DNA of 64,000 nucleotides from Aliibacillus thermotolerans (lineage in GTDB: Bacteria; Bacillota; Bacilli; Bacillales; Marinococcaceae). How positions within the stretch are numbered: position 1 is the stretch's first letter; each line of letters starts with the position of its first letter. The stretch spans positions 62,001 to 126,000 of the forward strand of contig NZ_WKJG01000039.1 of the NCBI RefSeq assembly GCF_027853235.1. The letters are read 5' to 3'. The translations under genes were made by a program, and so were the position numbers. Positions 8,686 to 17,318 of this stretch are shown here, piece by piece. Under the pieces are notes generated by a model, which was not told the DNA's origin, made no database searches, and saw nothing but the letters and a program-made list of their open reading frames with translations.

Positions 8686-8972
8686 GCCCAAAAAGTCATG
8701 ATTGGTGACTTTTTGGACATTTTTTTGTTACCGCTTCATTAAAAATTGCTTCTGGAAACGCCTCTTGGCCGAATAGGCATGTTTCCAACACAAATTGTTG
8801 ATGGAAGTAAGTCATGGATCGTCATGCCACCGTTTCATTCAAAAATAAATTGTGGAAACAAGCGATGAATGGATCATCGCACCGTTTCAATCCAACCACC
8901 ATTGTGAAAGCAATCCATGCACGATGTATGGGAAATCTCGATTTATTTTTCAGGACTTATTAGACAGCCTCA
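8686..8972 (+). repeat. Repeat family A, copy 1 (short, MITE-like)
   Basis: This 287-bp stretch is the reverse complement of most of the element at 31763-32243. Shared parts are the AAAAAGTCATGATTGGTGAC hairpin end, a block containing CTTGGCCGAATAGGCATG, about three roughly 50-bp units of the type GGAAACAAGCGATGAATGG...CACCGTTTCA, and the end CAGGACTTATTAGACAGCCTC. This copy has about three internal units, whereas the other has about six or seven. Its hairpin end acts as the probable alaT terminator. Confidence 0.85.
8688..8727 (+). terminator. Probable alaT terminator inside repeat A1
   Basis: CCAAAAAGTCA (8688-8698) pairs with TGACTTTTTGG (8706-8716) over a 7-base loop and is followed after ACA by seven T residues. 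This is a textbook intrinsic terminator in the alaT direction, supplied by the repeat end. Confidence 0.7.
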
Positions 8973-8992
8973 ATTTTATCAAAAAAAGATGC

Positions 8993-9022
8993 CCAAAAAG
9001 TCCAACATTCATGACTTTTTGG
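8993..9022. repeat. Second AAAAAGTC hairpin next to repeat A1
   Basis: CCAAAAAGTC (8993-9002) pairs with GACTTTTTGG (9013-9022). It resembles the end hairpin of repeat A but lies outside the segment shared with the 31.8-kb copy, suggesting a solo end or a second, nested insertion. Confidence 0.6.
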
Positions 9023-9297
9023 ACAGTTACAAGACAAAGAGGGGGAAATATATCTTATAGTATTCCCTTATTTCTATAAATTATGCCTATTTCATCATAT
9101 TTTTAAGCCATTTTTCGGCACACAATAACTATTACCCCACAGTCACATTTCGTATGAAAACGATTCGAAATAACTTGAATGGAGGCAGAAGAAAGGATAA
9201 ATCTCCTTCTGTGTAAGTTTTTCTCTGATGGAAGAATTGCCGAGAATGAGGAACTATGTTACAATGAATGAGCTAATAAATGATAGGAGATGTTTGA

Positions 9298-9705
9298 ATG
9301 TCGGTGAAGCAGTTTGAAGTTGGTAGTATCGTTGAAGGTAAAATTACTGGAATTAAACCTTTTGGAGCGTTTGTAGCCATTGACGATAATATACAAGGGC
9401 TCGTTCATATTTCAGAAGTGTCTCATAGTTACGTGAAGGATATTCACGACGTACTCTCGGTAGGAGAAACTGTGAAAGTAAAGATTAAATCAATAGACGA
9501 AGAAAGTGGAAAGATTTCTTTATCGATTCGTGATACACAATCTCCTCCAGAACGTTCTGAACGCCGTCCTCGTCAAGGTGGTAAAAGAAATAAAGAAGAA
9601 ACAAAGAAAAATCAAGGATTTAATACCCTTGAAGATAAGCTAAAAGAATGGTTAAAACAATCCAATGAAATTCATGCAGACTTAAACAAAAGAATCCGAA
9701 AGTAA
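9298..9705 (+). CDS. yugI: S1-domain RNA-binding protein YugI
   Basis: A 135-residue protein with one S1 RNA-binding domain at about residues 5-77 (VGSIVEGKITGIKPFGAFVAI, GLVHISE, SLSIRDT), followed by a basic linker with RRPRQGGKRNKEE and a helical C-terminus. This is the architecture of B. subtilis YugI (general stress protein 13), a ribosome-associated or RNA-binding protein. Its position between alaT and pgi matches the Bacillus order. ATAGGAGATG precedes the ATG. Confidence 0.88.
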   Translation: MSVKQFEVGSIVEGKITGIKPFGAFVAIDDNIQGLVHISEVSHSYVKDIHDVLSVGETVKVKIKSIDEESGKISLSIRDTQSPPERSERRPRQGGKRNKEETKKNQGFNTLEDKLKEWLKQSNEIHADLNKRIRK

Positions 9706-9717
9706 TTGATTTGTAAA

Positions 9718-9748
9718 GGGCAGGTGTCAACCTGCTCTTTTATTTTTT
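9718..9748 (+). terminator. yugI terminator
   Basis: GGGCAGGT pairs with ACCTGCTC over a four-base loop and is followed by TTTTATTTTTTTT. It sits 13 bases after the yugI stop codon. Confidence 0.85.
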
Positions 9749-9824
9749 TTGCGGATATATTATGATGCAATGTAGTATAATAGAGCGGCAGTGAAAATGC
9801 ACGTTGAAGAGGGAGGAAGCCCGG

Positions 9825-11141
9825 GTGTCTAGAGGAATCACTCTTGATTATCGTTATGCTTTACCGATTGTGAGCGAAGAAGAACTTTTTAGTTTGGAAC
9901 CGTTTGTAGAAGAAGTTCATCGGATGATTCATCATCAGACAACATATCAACCATATTTAGGATGGGTGGATTTACCTTATACATATGACAAAGAAGAATT
10001 TGAACGAATCAAATACATAGCGAAAAAAATTCAGCAAGATAGTGACGCCTTGATTGTGATCGGTATTGGAGGGTCTTATTTAGGAGCAAAAGCTGCATTA
10101 GAAAGCCTCCATCATCATTTTTACAATCAATTGCCACCGTCTCGAAGAAAAGGACCGGAGATTTATTTTGCCGGGCAGCATATGAGTGAATCTTATGTCA
10201 AAGATTTGTTTGATTTGTTAGAGGGAAAAGATATATCCGTCAATGTCATTTCAAAATCAGGAACAACGACGGAACCGGCCATTGCTTTTCGCTTGTTTCG
10301 TACATATATGGAAAAGAAATATGGCAAAAAAGAAGCAGCGAAACGAATCTATGCGACAACGGATCGTTTGAAAGGCGCGTTAAAAGCATTAGCCGATGAA
10401 GAAGGTTACGAAACTTTTGTCGTTCCGGATAATATTGGTGGGCGTTACTCGGTGTTAACTCCGGTAGGTTTGCTGCCGATTGCCGTCTCCGGACTTGACA
10501 TTGACGAGATGATGAAGGGTGCAAAAGCCGCACGTACTGATTTACTGCACCCTCGTTTACATCAAAATAATGCTTATCAGTATGCAGCTCTTCGTCATCT
10601 TTTATATGAAAAAGGGAAAAAAATTGAAATGCTCGTTCATTATGAACCGCGTCTTCAATCTTTTTCCGAGTGGTGGAAGCAACTGTTTGGGGAAAGCGAA
10701 GGGAAAAATGGAAAAGGGTTATTCCCTGCTTCTGCCAAATTCTCGACCGATTTACATTCGATCGGACAGTATATTCAAGAAGGCCCTCGCCATTTATTTG
10801 AAACGGTCCTCCATATTCAAGAAATAAAAGAAGATATTGTCGTGGATAAAACGGCAACGAATACAGACGGTTTAGATTATTTGGCAGGGAAATCTTTAAG
10901 CTTTATTAACGAGAAATCTTTTGAAGGGGCTGTAAAAGCCCATCAAGATGGAGGGGTTCCAAATCTTGTCCTTCATATTCCGCAGTTGAATGAATACTTT
11001 TTCGGGTATCTCGTTTATTTTTTTGAAAAAGCATGTGCGGCCAGTAGTTTACTCCTCGGTGTTCATCCTTTTAATCAGCCGGGAGTTGAAGCATACAAAC
11101 AAAACATGTTTTCTTTACTCGGAAAAAATAACGGAAATTAG
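9825..11141 (+). CDS. pgi: Glucose-6-phosphate isomerase
   Basis: A 438-residue phosphoglucose isomerase converting glucose 6-phosphate and fructose 6-phosphate in glycolysis and gluconeogenesis. Phosphosugar-binding features are [29 protein letters not shown] and [17 protein letters not shown], and the family signature [10 protein letters not shown] is at the C-terminus. The reading frame extends upstream to a TTG at 9804, but AGGGAGGA at 9810-9817 lies inside that extension, so the GTG at 9825, eight bases past it, is the real start. The 3' end overlaps yugO by four bases on the opposite strand. Confidence 0.95.
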   Translation: MSRGITLDYRYALPIVSEEELFSLEPFVEEVHRMIHHQTTYQPYLGWVDLPYTYDKEEFERIKYIAKKIQQDSDALIVIGIGGSYLGAKAALESLHHHFYNQLPPSRRKGPEIYFAGQHMSESYVKDLFDLLEGKDISVNVISKSGTTTEPAIAFRLFRTYMEKKYGKKEAAKRIYATTDRLKGALKALADEEGYETFVVPDNIGGRYSVLTPVGLLPIAVSGLDIDEMMKGAKAARTDLLHPRLHQNNAYQYAALRHLLYEKGKKIEMLVHYEPRLQSFSEWWKQLFGESEGKNGKGLFPASAKFSTDLHSIGQYIQEGPRHLFETVLHIQEIKEDIVVDKTATNTDGLDYLAGKSLSFINEKSFEGAVKAHQDGGVPNLVLHIPQLNEYFFGYLVYFFEKACAASSLLLGVHPFNQPGVEAYKQNMFSLLGKNNGN

Positions 11142-12151
11142 CGATTTTCCGGCTCGGGAAGAGATAATAAAAAAAGAGTATCTTCCTTTGATAACAGGAT
11201 GGATTCATTTGGGTGCGTCAATATTTTTCCATTTCGGCGAATCCCTAATAATATTTGATGTTGTTTATGGGCAAGTTGCCGACCTTCTAAGAAGGATTTA
11301 TGCATCCATTCGTGCGGACACGGTAAAGTTTGTAGCTGCGGTAAATCAGTGGAATCAAGCAATAATAGGAGAAGGTCGGCAATGCCTTGTTGCTCCATAC
11401 TCTCTTTCATTAATAAGCTGGCTAAAAAATTGGAAGCAATAATTTCATCTGCACCAGCATGTTTTGCATTGGAAATCTGTTCATCGGTTAATATTTCCAA
11501 GGAAACGTAAAGGTCACTTTTACAATGTTTGGCTGCTAGTAATGTGAGGATGGAATGGGCATCTGCCGTTTGCTCAGACATTTCTTTTCCTGCTGTAATA
11601 ATTAGTGCCCGTGCCTCTTTTATATTTGCTTTCTGTAATGTTTTTTCGAACGTTGGATTACCTTTAATAAATTGAAACCCTTTCTGATGAAAGAAAGGAC
11701 TTTCATCAAGGGTTTGATCAATTAAAACGACCGAGTGTTCCATATACGTTCGTTTCATTTGTTCAATAAATTGCTTTGAACGTTCATTCCATCCGACAAT
11801 AATATAATGATCTTTAAAATGAGATGATAACGTTCCTTTTTTAGCGCTTTTTTTCTCCACAATGGCTGCGCCTGCAATGTGAGTAACAAAATAAGTAAAA
11901 AAACCAAGACCAAGCAACACGACGATGATGGCCAGCACCCTGCCGGCAATGGTCATAGGCACATAATCTCCATATCCAACAGTGGTTGCAGTAATCACTG
12001 CCCACCAGATTGCGTCAAAAAAATGTGGGAAAGTTTCTCTTTCAAGGAAAAACAAAAGAACGCCAAAGATGATTGTTAATAAGAAGATAACAATTAATAG
12101 CCGAAGTAAAATAGGTGCTCTTAAATAATAGCGCTGCACGATTTGAAACAT
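11138..12151 (-). CDS. yugO: Potassium channel with RCK domain, YugO
   Basis: A 337-residue two-transmembrane potassium channel. The pore loop carries the selectivity filter TTVGYGD at residues 56-62 between two helices, and a Rossmann-type RCK/TrkA-N domain starts near [14 protein letters not shown]. In B. subtilis YugO releases potassium and supports electrical signalling in biofilms. The pgi-yugO neighbourhood is the same as in Bacillus. The protein is full length with no frameshift, and it lies convergent to pgi. Confidence 0.92.
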   Translation of the reverse strand: MFQIVQRYYLRAPILLRLLIVIFLLTIIFGVLLFFLERETFPHFFDAIWWAVITATTVGYGDYVPMTIAGRVLAIIVVLLGLGFFTYFVTHIAGAAIVEKKSAKKGTLSSHFKDHYIIVGWNERSKQFIEQMKRTYMEHSVVLIDQTLDESPFFHQKGFQFIKGNPTFEKTLQKANIKEARALIITAGKEMSEQTADAHSILTLLAAKHCKSDLYVSLEILTDEQISNAKHAGADEIIASNFLASLLMKESMEQQGIADLLLLLLDSTDLPQLQTLPCPHEWMHKSFLEGRQLAHKQHQILLGIRRNGKILTHPNESILLSKEDTLFLLSLPEPENR

Positions 12152-12219
12152 TCTTTTCTCCTCTGGATCATTTTGTTAACATTATAGACAAAGTAATACT
12201 CTTTCATTCGTTCTTTCCA

Positions 12220-12248
12220 TTGACAAGGGAAGATAATCATATTATAAT
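12220..12248 (+). promoter_or_regulatory. Promoter of tRNA-Ala
   Basis: A perfect TTGACA at 12220-12225 and a perfect TATAAT at 12243-12248 are separated by 17 bases. The tRNA starts 16 bases later. It is the strongest sigma-A promoter in the window, as expected for a stable RNA gene. Confidence 0.9.
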
Positions 12249-12263
12249 GGGTTGTGGCTCTAA

Positions 12264-12339
12264 GGGGCATTAGCTCAGTTGGGAGAGCGTTTGGCTGGCA
12301 GCCAAAAGGTCAGCGGTTCGAACCCGCTATGCTCCACCA
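12264..12339 (+). tRNA. tRNA-Ala (anticodon GGC)
   Basis: A 76-nt cloverleaf with acceptor stem GGGGCAT/ATGCTCC (one G-U pair), D-arm GCTC-AGTTGGGA-GAGC, anticodon arm TTTGG-CTGGCAG-CCAAA, and T-arm AGCGG-TTCGAAC-CCGCT. The anticodon is GGC, reading GCC and GCU alanine codons. The 3' CCA is encoded. It stands alone, with its own promoter and terminator, rather than in a tRNA cluster. Confidence 0.97.
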
Positions 12340-12370
12340 TACATAATAAATTCCAATGAAATTTTTTAAG

Positions 12371-12425
12371 AAAAAACACTGTAAAAGAAGCTAACCTGTC
12401 TTCTATTACAGTGTTTTTTTCTTTT
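12371..12425 (+). terminator. Terminator after tRNA-Ala
   Basis: AAAACACTGTAA at 12373-12384 pairs with TTACAGTGTTTT, and an inner AGAAG/CTTCT stem continues the hairpin. A run of T follows. It is about 30 bases after the tRNA. Confidence 0.85.
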
Positions 12426-12477
12426 AGAAGATGTAATTTTCATCTTCTGCATGTAGGGAAGGTTTGTTCTTCTATTG

Positions 12478-12506
12478 TTGATTATAATCATAGTTTTTTC
12501 TATACT
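12478..12506 (+). promoter_or_regulatory. Catalase promoter with possible PerR site
   Basis: TTGATT (12478-12483), a 17-base spacer and TATACT (12501-12506) form a promoter. TTATAATCATAGTTT at 12482-12496 overlaps it and matches 10 of 14 positions of the PerR box TTATAATNATTATAA, with one half site perfect. Peroxide control of catalase by PerR is common in Bacillaceae, but this site is only a moderate match. Confidence 0.45.
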
Positions 12507-12524
12507 TTTTGTTTCTAATGCCTA

Positions 12525-14348
12525 ATGAAAAAAACGACAAAAACAGCAGGGAAAAGAGGTCCCACGTTAATGGAAGATTTTCATTTTCGTGAAAAAGTAA
12601 TGCATTTCGATCATGAGCGGATTCCTGAGCGAGTTGTTCATGCGAGAGGATATGGAGCACACGGAGAATTTGAACTATATGAAAGTTTAGAAAAATATAC
12701 GAAAGCAAAGTTTCTGACAGACACACAAGTAAAGACCCCTGTTTTTGTACGGCTTTCAACTGTTGCTGGTAATCGTGGTTCTGCCGAAACAGTGAGAGAC
12801 GTGCGGGGATTTGCAACAAAGTTTTATACAGAAGAGGGTATTTATGACCTCGTGGCAAACAATATGCCGATATTTTTCATTCAAGACGGGATGAAATTTC
12901 CAGATTTAGTTCATGCATTAAAGCCGGAACCTGATCATGAAATGCCGCAAGCAAGCTCCGCTCATGACACTTTTTGGGATTTTGTCGCAAATAATCAAGA
13001 ATCCGCTCATATGACGATGTGGCTCATGTCGGACCGTGCCATTCCAAGAAGTTTTCGTATGATGGAAGGGTTCGGCGTCAATACGTTCCGTTTCGTCAAT
13101 AAAGAAGGGAAAAGTTATTTTGTAAAGTTTCATTGGAAACCAACGCTAGGTACCCATTCCCTTGTATGGGATGAGGCACAAAAGATAGCGGGGAAGGACC
13201 CAGACTATCATCGCCGAGACTTGTGGGAAAATATTGAAAAAGGGAATTATCCGGAATTTGAATTGGGTCTCCAAATCATCGATGAGAAAGATGAGTTTGC
13301 CTTTGATTTTGACATTTTAGACGCGACAAAAGTTTGGCCGGAAGAAGAAGTGCCTGTGAAAATTGTCGGAAAGATGACGTTAAACCGGAATGTCGATAAC
13401 GTGTTTGCAGAAACGGAACAGGCTGCTTTTCACCCTGGATTTGTCGTACCAGGTATTGACTTTACAAATGATCCGTTGCTACAAGGAAGGCTTTTCTCTT
13501 ACACGGATACGCAATTGATTCGTCTCGGAGGTCCTAACTTTCATGAAATCCCGATTAACCGTCCTATTTGCCCTTTCCATAATAACCAACGTGACGGATA
13601 TCATCGCCAAACGATTAATATCGGAAAAGTGAGTTATCATAAGAACTCTCTTGCTGGAAATACCCCCTCGCCGGCGAATGAAGAGGAAGGCGGTTATAAA
13701 TTTTACGAAGAGAAAGTAGAAGGGCGAAAAATTCAACAAAGAAGTGAAAGTTTTAAAGATCATTTTTCGCAGGCGAGATTGTTTTGGAATAGTATGAGTA
13801 AAACAGAGAAAAAACACATTATAGAGGCGTTTCGTTTTGAGTTAGGAAAAGTGAATAGTTTATCTGTCAGACAACAAGTGGTTGATATGTTTGCGAATGT
13901 CAGCCTTGATTTAGTTCGTGGCTTTGCTCCCTATATCGGTGTAGAACCTCCTCAAAAAGAAGGAACAGCGATGTTAGAATCGGTAGTAAAGTCTTCTCCA
14001 GCTTTAAGTCAACAAAATACCGTCTTTAAACCGGACACGAGAAAAGTCGCCGTTCTTGCGACAAATGGATTTAACGGAAAAGATGTGTTAAAAGTTCTGA
14101 ATAAGTTAAAGGAAGCAAACATTCATACAGAAATTGTCAGTGAATCTTTTGAAGAAATTATAGGTAAGGACGGAATCATATTACAAATAGATGAAACATT
14201 TTTAACGACAGATGCTGTGTTATACGATACTCTTTATATTGTAGCAGGAAGCGAAAGTAAACATTTTAATCGGAGCGACTCACCGAGGGAAGAAATGGTT
14301 GGAGATAGAGGGAGTAGGAGATCGTGTAGGGATCGTGATGGCAGATGA
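12525..14348 (+). CDS. Large-subunit catalase, shortened N-terminus and frameshifted C-terminus
   Basis: A clade-2 (KatE-type) heme catalase, which converts hydrogen peroxide to water and oxygen. The core is complete: catalytic His in RVVHARGYGAHGEFE, Asn in ANNMPIFFIQD, and the heme-ligand Tyr in RLFSYTDTQL. The ends are not normal. The usual N-terminal extension of several tens of residues is missing and no ribosome binding site precedes the ATG at 12525. The C-terminal flavodoxin-like domain breaks after YIVAGSESKHFNR; the expected ending (GVGDRVGIVMADDMSW to HRHWERDVL) is found in another frame and stops at 14421. A small out-of-frame deletion near 14275-14300 explains this. A degrading gene, or one with reduced expression, is likely. 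Confidence 0.8.
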   Translation: MKKTTKTAGKRGPTLMEDFHFREKVMHFDHERIPERVVHARGYGAHGEFELYESLEKYTKAKFLTDTQVKTPVFVRLSTVAGNRGSAETVRDVRGFATKFYTEEGIYDLVANNMPIFFIQDGMKFPDLVHALKPEPDHEMPQASSAHDTFWDFVANNQESAHMTMWLMSDRAIPRSFRMMEGFGVNTFRFVNKEGKSYFVKFHWKPTLGTHSLVWDEAQKIAGKDPDYHRRDLWENIEKGNYPEFELGLQIIDEKDEFAFDFDILDATKVWPEEEVPVKIVGKMTLNRNVDNVFAETEQAAFHPGFVVPGIDFTNDPLLQGRLFSYTDTQLIRLGGPNFHEIPINRPICPFHNNQRDGYHRQTINIGKVSYHKNSLAGNTPSPANEEEGGYKFYEEKVEGRKIQQRSESFKDHFSQARLFWNSMSKTEKKHIIEAFRFELGKVNSLSVRQQVVDMFANVSLDLVRGFAPYIGVEPPQKEGTAMLESVVKSSPALSQQNTVFKPDTRKVAVLATNGFNGKDVLKVLNKLKEANIHTEIVSESFEEIIGKDGIILQIDETFLTTDAVLYDTLYIVAGSESKHFNRSDSPREEMVGDRGSRRSCRDRDGR

Positions 14349-14430
14349 TATGTCTTGGTTTTCGAAAGAGTTTATCGAAGCGATTACAGTCCATCGTCAT
14401 TGGGAACGAGATGTTTTATGACAACGTCAA

Positions 14431-14462
14431 AAACCCAATGAGTATCGCACTTCATTGGGTTT
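14431..14462. terminator. Hairpin between catalase and sda
   Basis: AAACCCAATGA pairs with TCATTGGGTTT over a ten-base loop. It lies between two convergent genes. The T-run after it is short, so it may be weak or act mainly on the catalase side. Confidence 0.5.
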
Positions 14463-14471
14463 CGCTCTGCA

Positions 14472-14633
14472 TTATTGATTTAATTTCACGCGCTCTTTTT
14501 GGGAAGAAGATGGAATGGAGATATTGCGTTGAACTAATTCTTTGTGCAATATATCTATGAAGTCTTCTTCTAAATCAAGTTCTAGCGCTTTTTTATATGC
14601 TTCCATCAACACCCGATCTGTAATATAATACAT
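14472..14633 (-). CDS. sda: Sporulation histidine kinase inhibitor Sda
   Basis: A 53-residue protein whose ITDRVLMEAYKKALELDL and EEDFIDILHKELVQR segments match the two-helix hairpin of Sda, which binds KinA and KinB and blocks entry into sporulation when replication is disturbed. It has a C-terminal extension rich in Ser and Lys compared with the 46-residue B. subtilis protein. The ATG at 14633 was chosen because AAAGGAGAAG precedes it; a TTG 21 bases upstream would swallow that site. B. subtilis sda has DnaA boxes in its promoter, but no convincing TTATCCACA is seen here. Confidence 0.75.
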   Translation of the reverse strand: MYYITDRVLMEAYKKALELDLEEDFIDILHKELVQRNISIPSSSQKERVKLNQ

Positions 14634-14818
14634 CGGTGCTTCTCCTTTATACAAATAATCATTATCAAATAAGATTCATCCCGATCATTAATTATATAGA
14701 AAAGTTAATTGCAAATCAATATAAAATAATTAGTATAATTAAAAGAATAATTGGGTCGCTTGAAAATTTGGCAAAAACAATGTTAACTTATAGGGAATAT
14801 AGGATAGGAGATGGTGAT

Positions 14819-15988
14819 ATGGATTTTGATCGCGTGATCGAGCGTCATCAAACGAATTCCATGAAATGGGATGCTGTTTCTACTCGGTACGGTGAAGAAG
14901 GGCTGTGGCCGATGTGGGTAGCAGATATGGATTTTCAAGCTCCAAAACCAGTTCTTCAAGCGATGGAACAACTTGTGGAGCATGGGATTTTTGGTTATCA
15001 TACAATACCGAATTCTTTACGGGAAGCAACCACGTCTTGGTTAAAGAGGCGTTTAAATTGGCACGTCCGCGAAGAGAACATTGTCTTTACCCCGGGAGTA
15101 GTGCCGGCAATTCATCATATGATTGCGACATTTACCAAAAAAGGTGATGGAATTATTATTCAAACACCTGTTTATTACCCGTTCTATTCTCTCATTGAAT
15201 TTAACGAAAGAACGTTACTACGCAATCCTTTAATTGAAGTGGAAGAAGGGCATTTTACGATCGATTTTGAAGATCTGGAAAATCAAATGAAAAAAGGGGC
15301 GAAAATGCTTCTATTTTGTAGTCCTCACAATCCAATTGGTCGCGTGTGGAGGAAAGAGGAATTAGAAAAAGTCGCAGAGCTTGCAGCAAAGTATCAAGTA
15401 CTCGTCGTATCGGATGAAATTCATTCCGATTTAATTCTTACAGGAAAGCACATCCCCTTTGCGACAGTTGCTTCTTCAAAAGGAGTAGAAATCATTACAT
15501 GTATGGCGCCAAGTAAGACATTTAACTTAGCAGCTTTACAATTGTCTTATGCCGTTTTTCAAAATAAACGTTTGCAAAAAGAGTATGAAACTCGTTTAAC
15601 AAAACAATTCGTAGGTGTCGATAATCCTTTTGCGACCGCTGCTGCAGAAGCTGCTTATCGATATGGAGAAGAATGGCTAGAACAATTGCTCAATTATGTC
15701 CGAGACAATATCCAATATCTGAAAGAATGGATGAAGGAGCATATACCAAAAATACGTGTTATTGAACCAGAAGGTACATATTTGGTATGGTTAGATATGC
15801 GCGCATTAGGAATGGATGCGAAAGAGTTAGAAACATGGCTTCGAAAAGAAGCAAAATTAGCGCTGAATGACGGGCATATTTTTGGTACAGAAGGGGAAGG
15901 GTTTGCAAGAATAAATCTAGCCTGCCCAAGACGAAATGTGGAGGAAGGTTTAAGCCGTTTATATGCAGCTTATATAAAAAGAAAGTAA
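14819..15988 (+). CDS. patB: MalY/PatB family cystathionine beta-lyase
   Basis: A 389-residue PLP enzyme of the MalY/PatB branch, which cleaves C-S bonds of cystathionine or cysteine conjugates to give pyruvate, ammonia and a thiol. Landmarks are MKWDAVSTRYG and LWPMWVADMDF at the N-terminus, the cofactor loop SPHNPIGRVW, SDEIHSDL, and the PLP lysine at about residue 233 in MAPSKTFNLA. The reading frame is open upstream to 14636, but the ATG at 14819, behind AGGAGATGG, is the sensible start. A methionine or sulfur-scavenging role is inferred. It stands as a single gene divergent from sda. Confidence 0.88.
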   Translation: MDFDRVIERHQTNSMKWDAVSTRYGEEGLWPMWVADMDFQAPKPVLQAMEQLVEHGIFGYHTIPNSLREATTSWLKRRLNWHVREENIVFTPGVVPAIHHMIATFTKKGDGIIIQTPVYYPFYSLIEFNERTLLRNPLIEVEEGHFTIDFEDLENQMKKGAKMLLFCSPHNPIGRVWRKEELEKVAELAAKYQVLVVSDEIHSDLILTGKHIPFATVASSKGVEIITCMAPSKTFNLAALQLSYAVFQNKRLQKEYETRLTKQFVGVDNPFATAAAEAAYRYGEEWLEQLLNYVRDNIQYLKEWMKEHIPKIRVIEPEGTYLVWLDMRALGMDAKELETWLRKEAKLALNDGHIFGTEGEGFARINLACPRRNVEEGLSRLYAAYIKRK

Positions 15989-16077
15989 ATACAGGAATTT
16001 TTTTCTTTTCATTGAATAAAATAAAAGAGAGATGTTTGACAGTGGATATGCCGTGAAAGAAAAGGAGCTTGTGTAAC

Positions 16078-16227
16078 ATGCATATCATTCGAGAACAGGA
16101 ATTACAAAACGAATTCGAAAGAAAGCTGCAACGTCCGTTAAATTCGGAAGAAAAGTTGTTTGTTCAATGGATGATAGAACAACAAGAAAAAGAGCATGGC
16201 TTTTCATTTGTAGAACCAAAAAACTAA
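16078..16227 (+). CDS. Small hypothetical protein, 49 residues
   Basis: A 49-residue acidic/basic helical protein starting MHIIREQELQNEFERKL and ending EHGFSFVEPKN. AAAGGAGCTT at 16061-16070 is an excellent ribosome binding site, and a strong terminator starts 11 bases after the stop, so the gene looks real. No family was recognised. It may be co-transcribed with the upstream patB-like gene or have its own promoter in the 90-base gap. Confidence 0.6.
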   Translation: MHIIREQELQNEFERKLQRPLNSEEKLFVQWMIEQQEKEHGFSFVEPKN

Positions 16228-16238
16228 CGATACGATCG

Positions 16239-16265
16239 AAGACTGTCTTTTTGACAGTCTTTTTC
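16239..16265 (+). terminator. Terminator after the 49-residue gene
   Basis: AAGACTGTC pairs with GACAGTCTT over a TTTTT loop and is followed by TTTTC. Confidence 0.85.
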
Positions 16266-16304
16266 TTGTAATTTTTTCAAAAAAAGGATGATAAGGGGAG
16301 TGTT

Positions 16305-16787
16305 ATGAAAACTTTTCGGCTAGTATCTTTACATTTATTGTTGTTAGAAAATGGACGAGTAGTAAAGTCATCGGTATTGCTAAACGATGGACTGATCATT
16401 AATCGCGAAGAAGGGAATGGCTCATGGTTAGTGGAAGCGGTAGTTTCCGCCAATAAACAAGCATTTTTTCAAAAGATGTTAGAAAACGATGAGCTTTGCG
16501 TGTTAAAAGTAGTCATTACCGATAAAAATAATGACCCGGCGATTATGAGTGCAAAAGTGCGTACCATTACAGAATTAAGCGAACACATTAGTGTATTATT
16601 TGATGCAAGCATGATGGTTGGGAAAGAAGAAGTGTCAAGTCTGATTTTGGAAGAATTGATAGAAGATGGGTTTACTGGAGATGAGTTAGTGAAAGAATTT
16701 ACACATCGCAAGGAAGACCAGATTGAATGGTCCGTAAAAATTGCAGAAAAGATATACCGGGAGAATGGATTAAAAATAGACGGGTAG
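16305..16787 (+). CDS. YwpF-like protein
   Basis: A 160-residue protein that opens MKTFRLVSLHLLLLENGRVV and contains LNDGLIINREEGNGSWLVEA, resembling the YwpF family of Bacillus, whose function is not established. No signal peptide or clear membrane segment is present. The middle part (VVITDKNNDPAIMSAKV) looks like a beta-rich domain and the C-terminus is helical. AAGGGGAGTG precedes the ATG. The family call is from memory of the sequence pattern and could be wrong. Confidence 0.6.
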   Translation: MKTFRLVSLHLLLLENGRVVKSSVLLNDGLIINREEGNGSWLVEAVVSANKQAFFQKMLENDELCVLKVVITDKNNDPAIMSAKVRTITELSEHISVLFDASMMVGKEEVSSLILEELIEDGFTGDELVKEFTHRKEDQIEWSVKIAEKIYRENGLKIDG

Positions 16788-16833
16788 GGAATGGGTTTGA
16801 TAGAGAATGCACAACTGATGAAGGAAGATAAAA

Positions 16834-17316
16834 ATGCATATTTTTTCATTTAAAGATGTTTATCACAACAATGTTCACTTAGTGTTTGATGAGACGTTCT
16901 TTTCAAAGCAACCAGGTCATGTTTGGGTTGTTTGTCGCTATCGAAGTCAATGGTTACTAACAGATCACGCACGACGAGGACATGAATTTCCTGGCGGGAA
17001 AATAGAAGTAGGTGAATCCCCTGTGGATGCAGCAGTTCGAGAAGTATGGGAAGAAACCGGTGGCATCGTGGAGAAGATACAATTTGTCGGACAATATAAA
17101 GTAGAGGGAAAAACGGAAGTCGTCATTAAAAATATTTATTACGCCAATGTCGAAAAGTTAGTAGAAAAAGACAACTACATGGAAACAAACGGTCCGATTT
17201 TGTATGATGAACTGCCACGGAAGATCGAAGCTGTTCCTGAATTTAGCTTCATTATGAAAGATGAAGTGCTTACTCATACAATCCGCTATCTTCAAGAACA
17301 GCAAATCATTGTATAG
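16834..17316 (+). CDS. ytkD: Nudix hydrolase YtkD
   Basis: A 160-residue Nudix protein. The Nudix box starts at Gly54 (GGKIEVGESPVDAAV) and continues REVWEETGG at about residues 69-77. B. subtilis YtkD hydrolyses nucleoside triphosphates including oxidised ones and lies next to the ytl transporter, as here. AAGGAAGAT precedes the ATG. The gene is convergent with the ABC transporter operon, with only a two-base gap, so no separate terminator fits between them. Confidence 0.9.
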   Translation: MHIFSFKDVYHNNVHLVFDETFFSKQPGHVWVVCRYRSQWLLTDHARRGHEFPGGKIEVGESPVDAAVREVWEETGGIVEKIQFVGQYKVEGKTEVVIKNIYYANVEKLVEKDNYMETNGPILYDELPRKIEAVPEFSFIMKDEVLTHTIRYLQEQQIIV

Positions 17317-17318
17317 TT

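Larger units (their letters stand above)
8608..9297. other. Long intergenic region alaT-yugI with repeat material
   Basis: About 690 bases without a credible gene. The middle is a copy of repeat family A (8686-8972), followed by a second AAAAAGTC hairpin (8993-9022). The last 220 bases lead to yugI and contain GAAAACGATTCGAAA around 9155, which only loosely resembles a catabolite-response element. A 75-codon reading frame within the repeat has no ribosome binding site. Confidence 0.6.

Noticed and set aside
9145-9170. GAAAACGATTCGAAA upstream of yugI as a CcpA cre site
   Set aside because: At least two conserved positions of the cre consensus are wrong, including the CA end.
10246-10857. 203-codon frame on the minus strand within pgi
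   Set aside because: It is a shadow of the well-supported pgi gene. No start site is seen and the composition is poor.
14636-14818. DnaA boxes at the sda promoter as in B. subtilis
   Set aside because: Only sequences with two or more mismatches (for example TTATACAAA) are present, which is expected by chance in AT-rich DNA.
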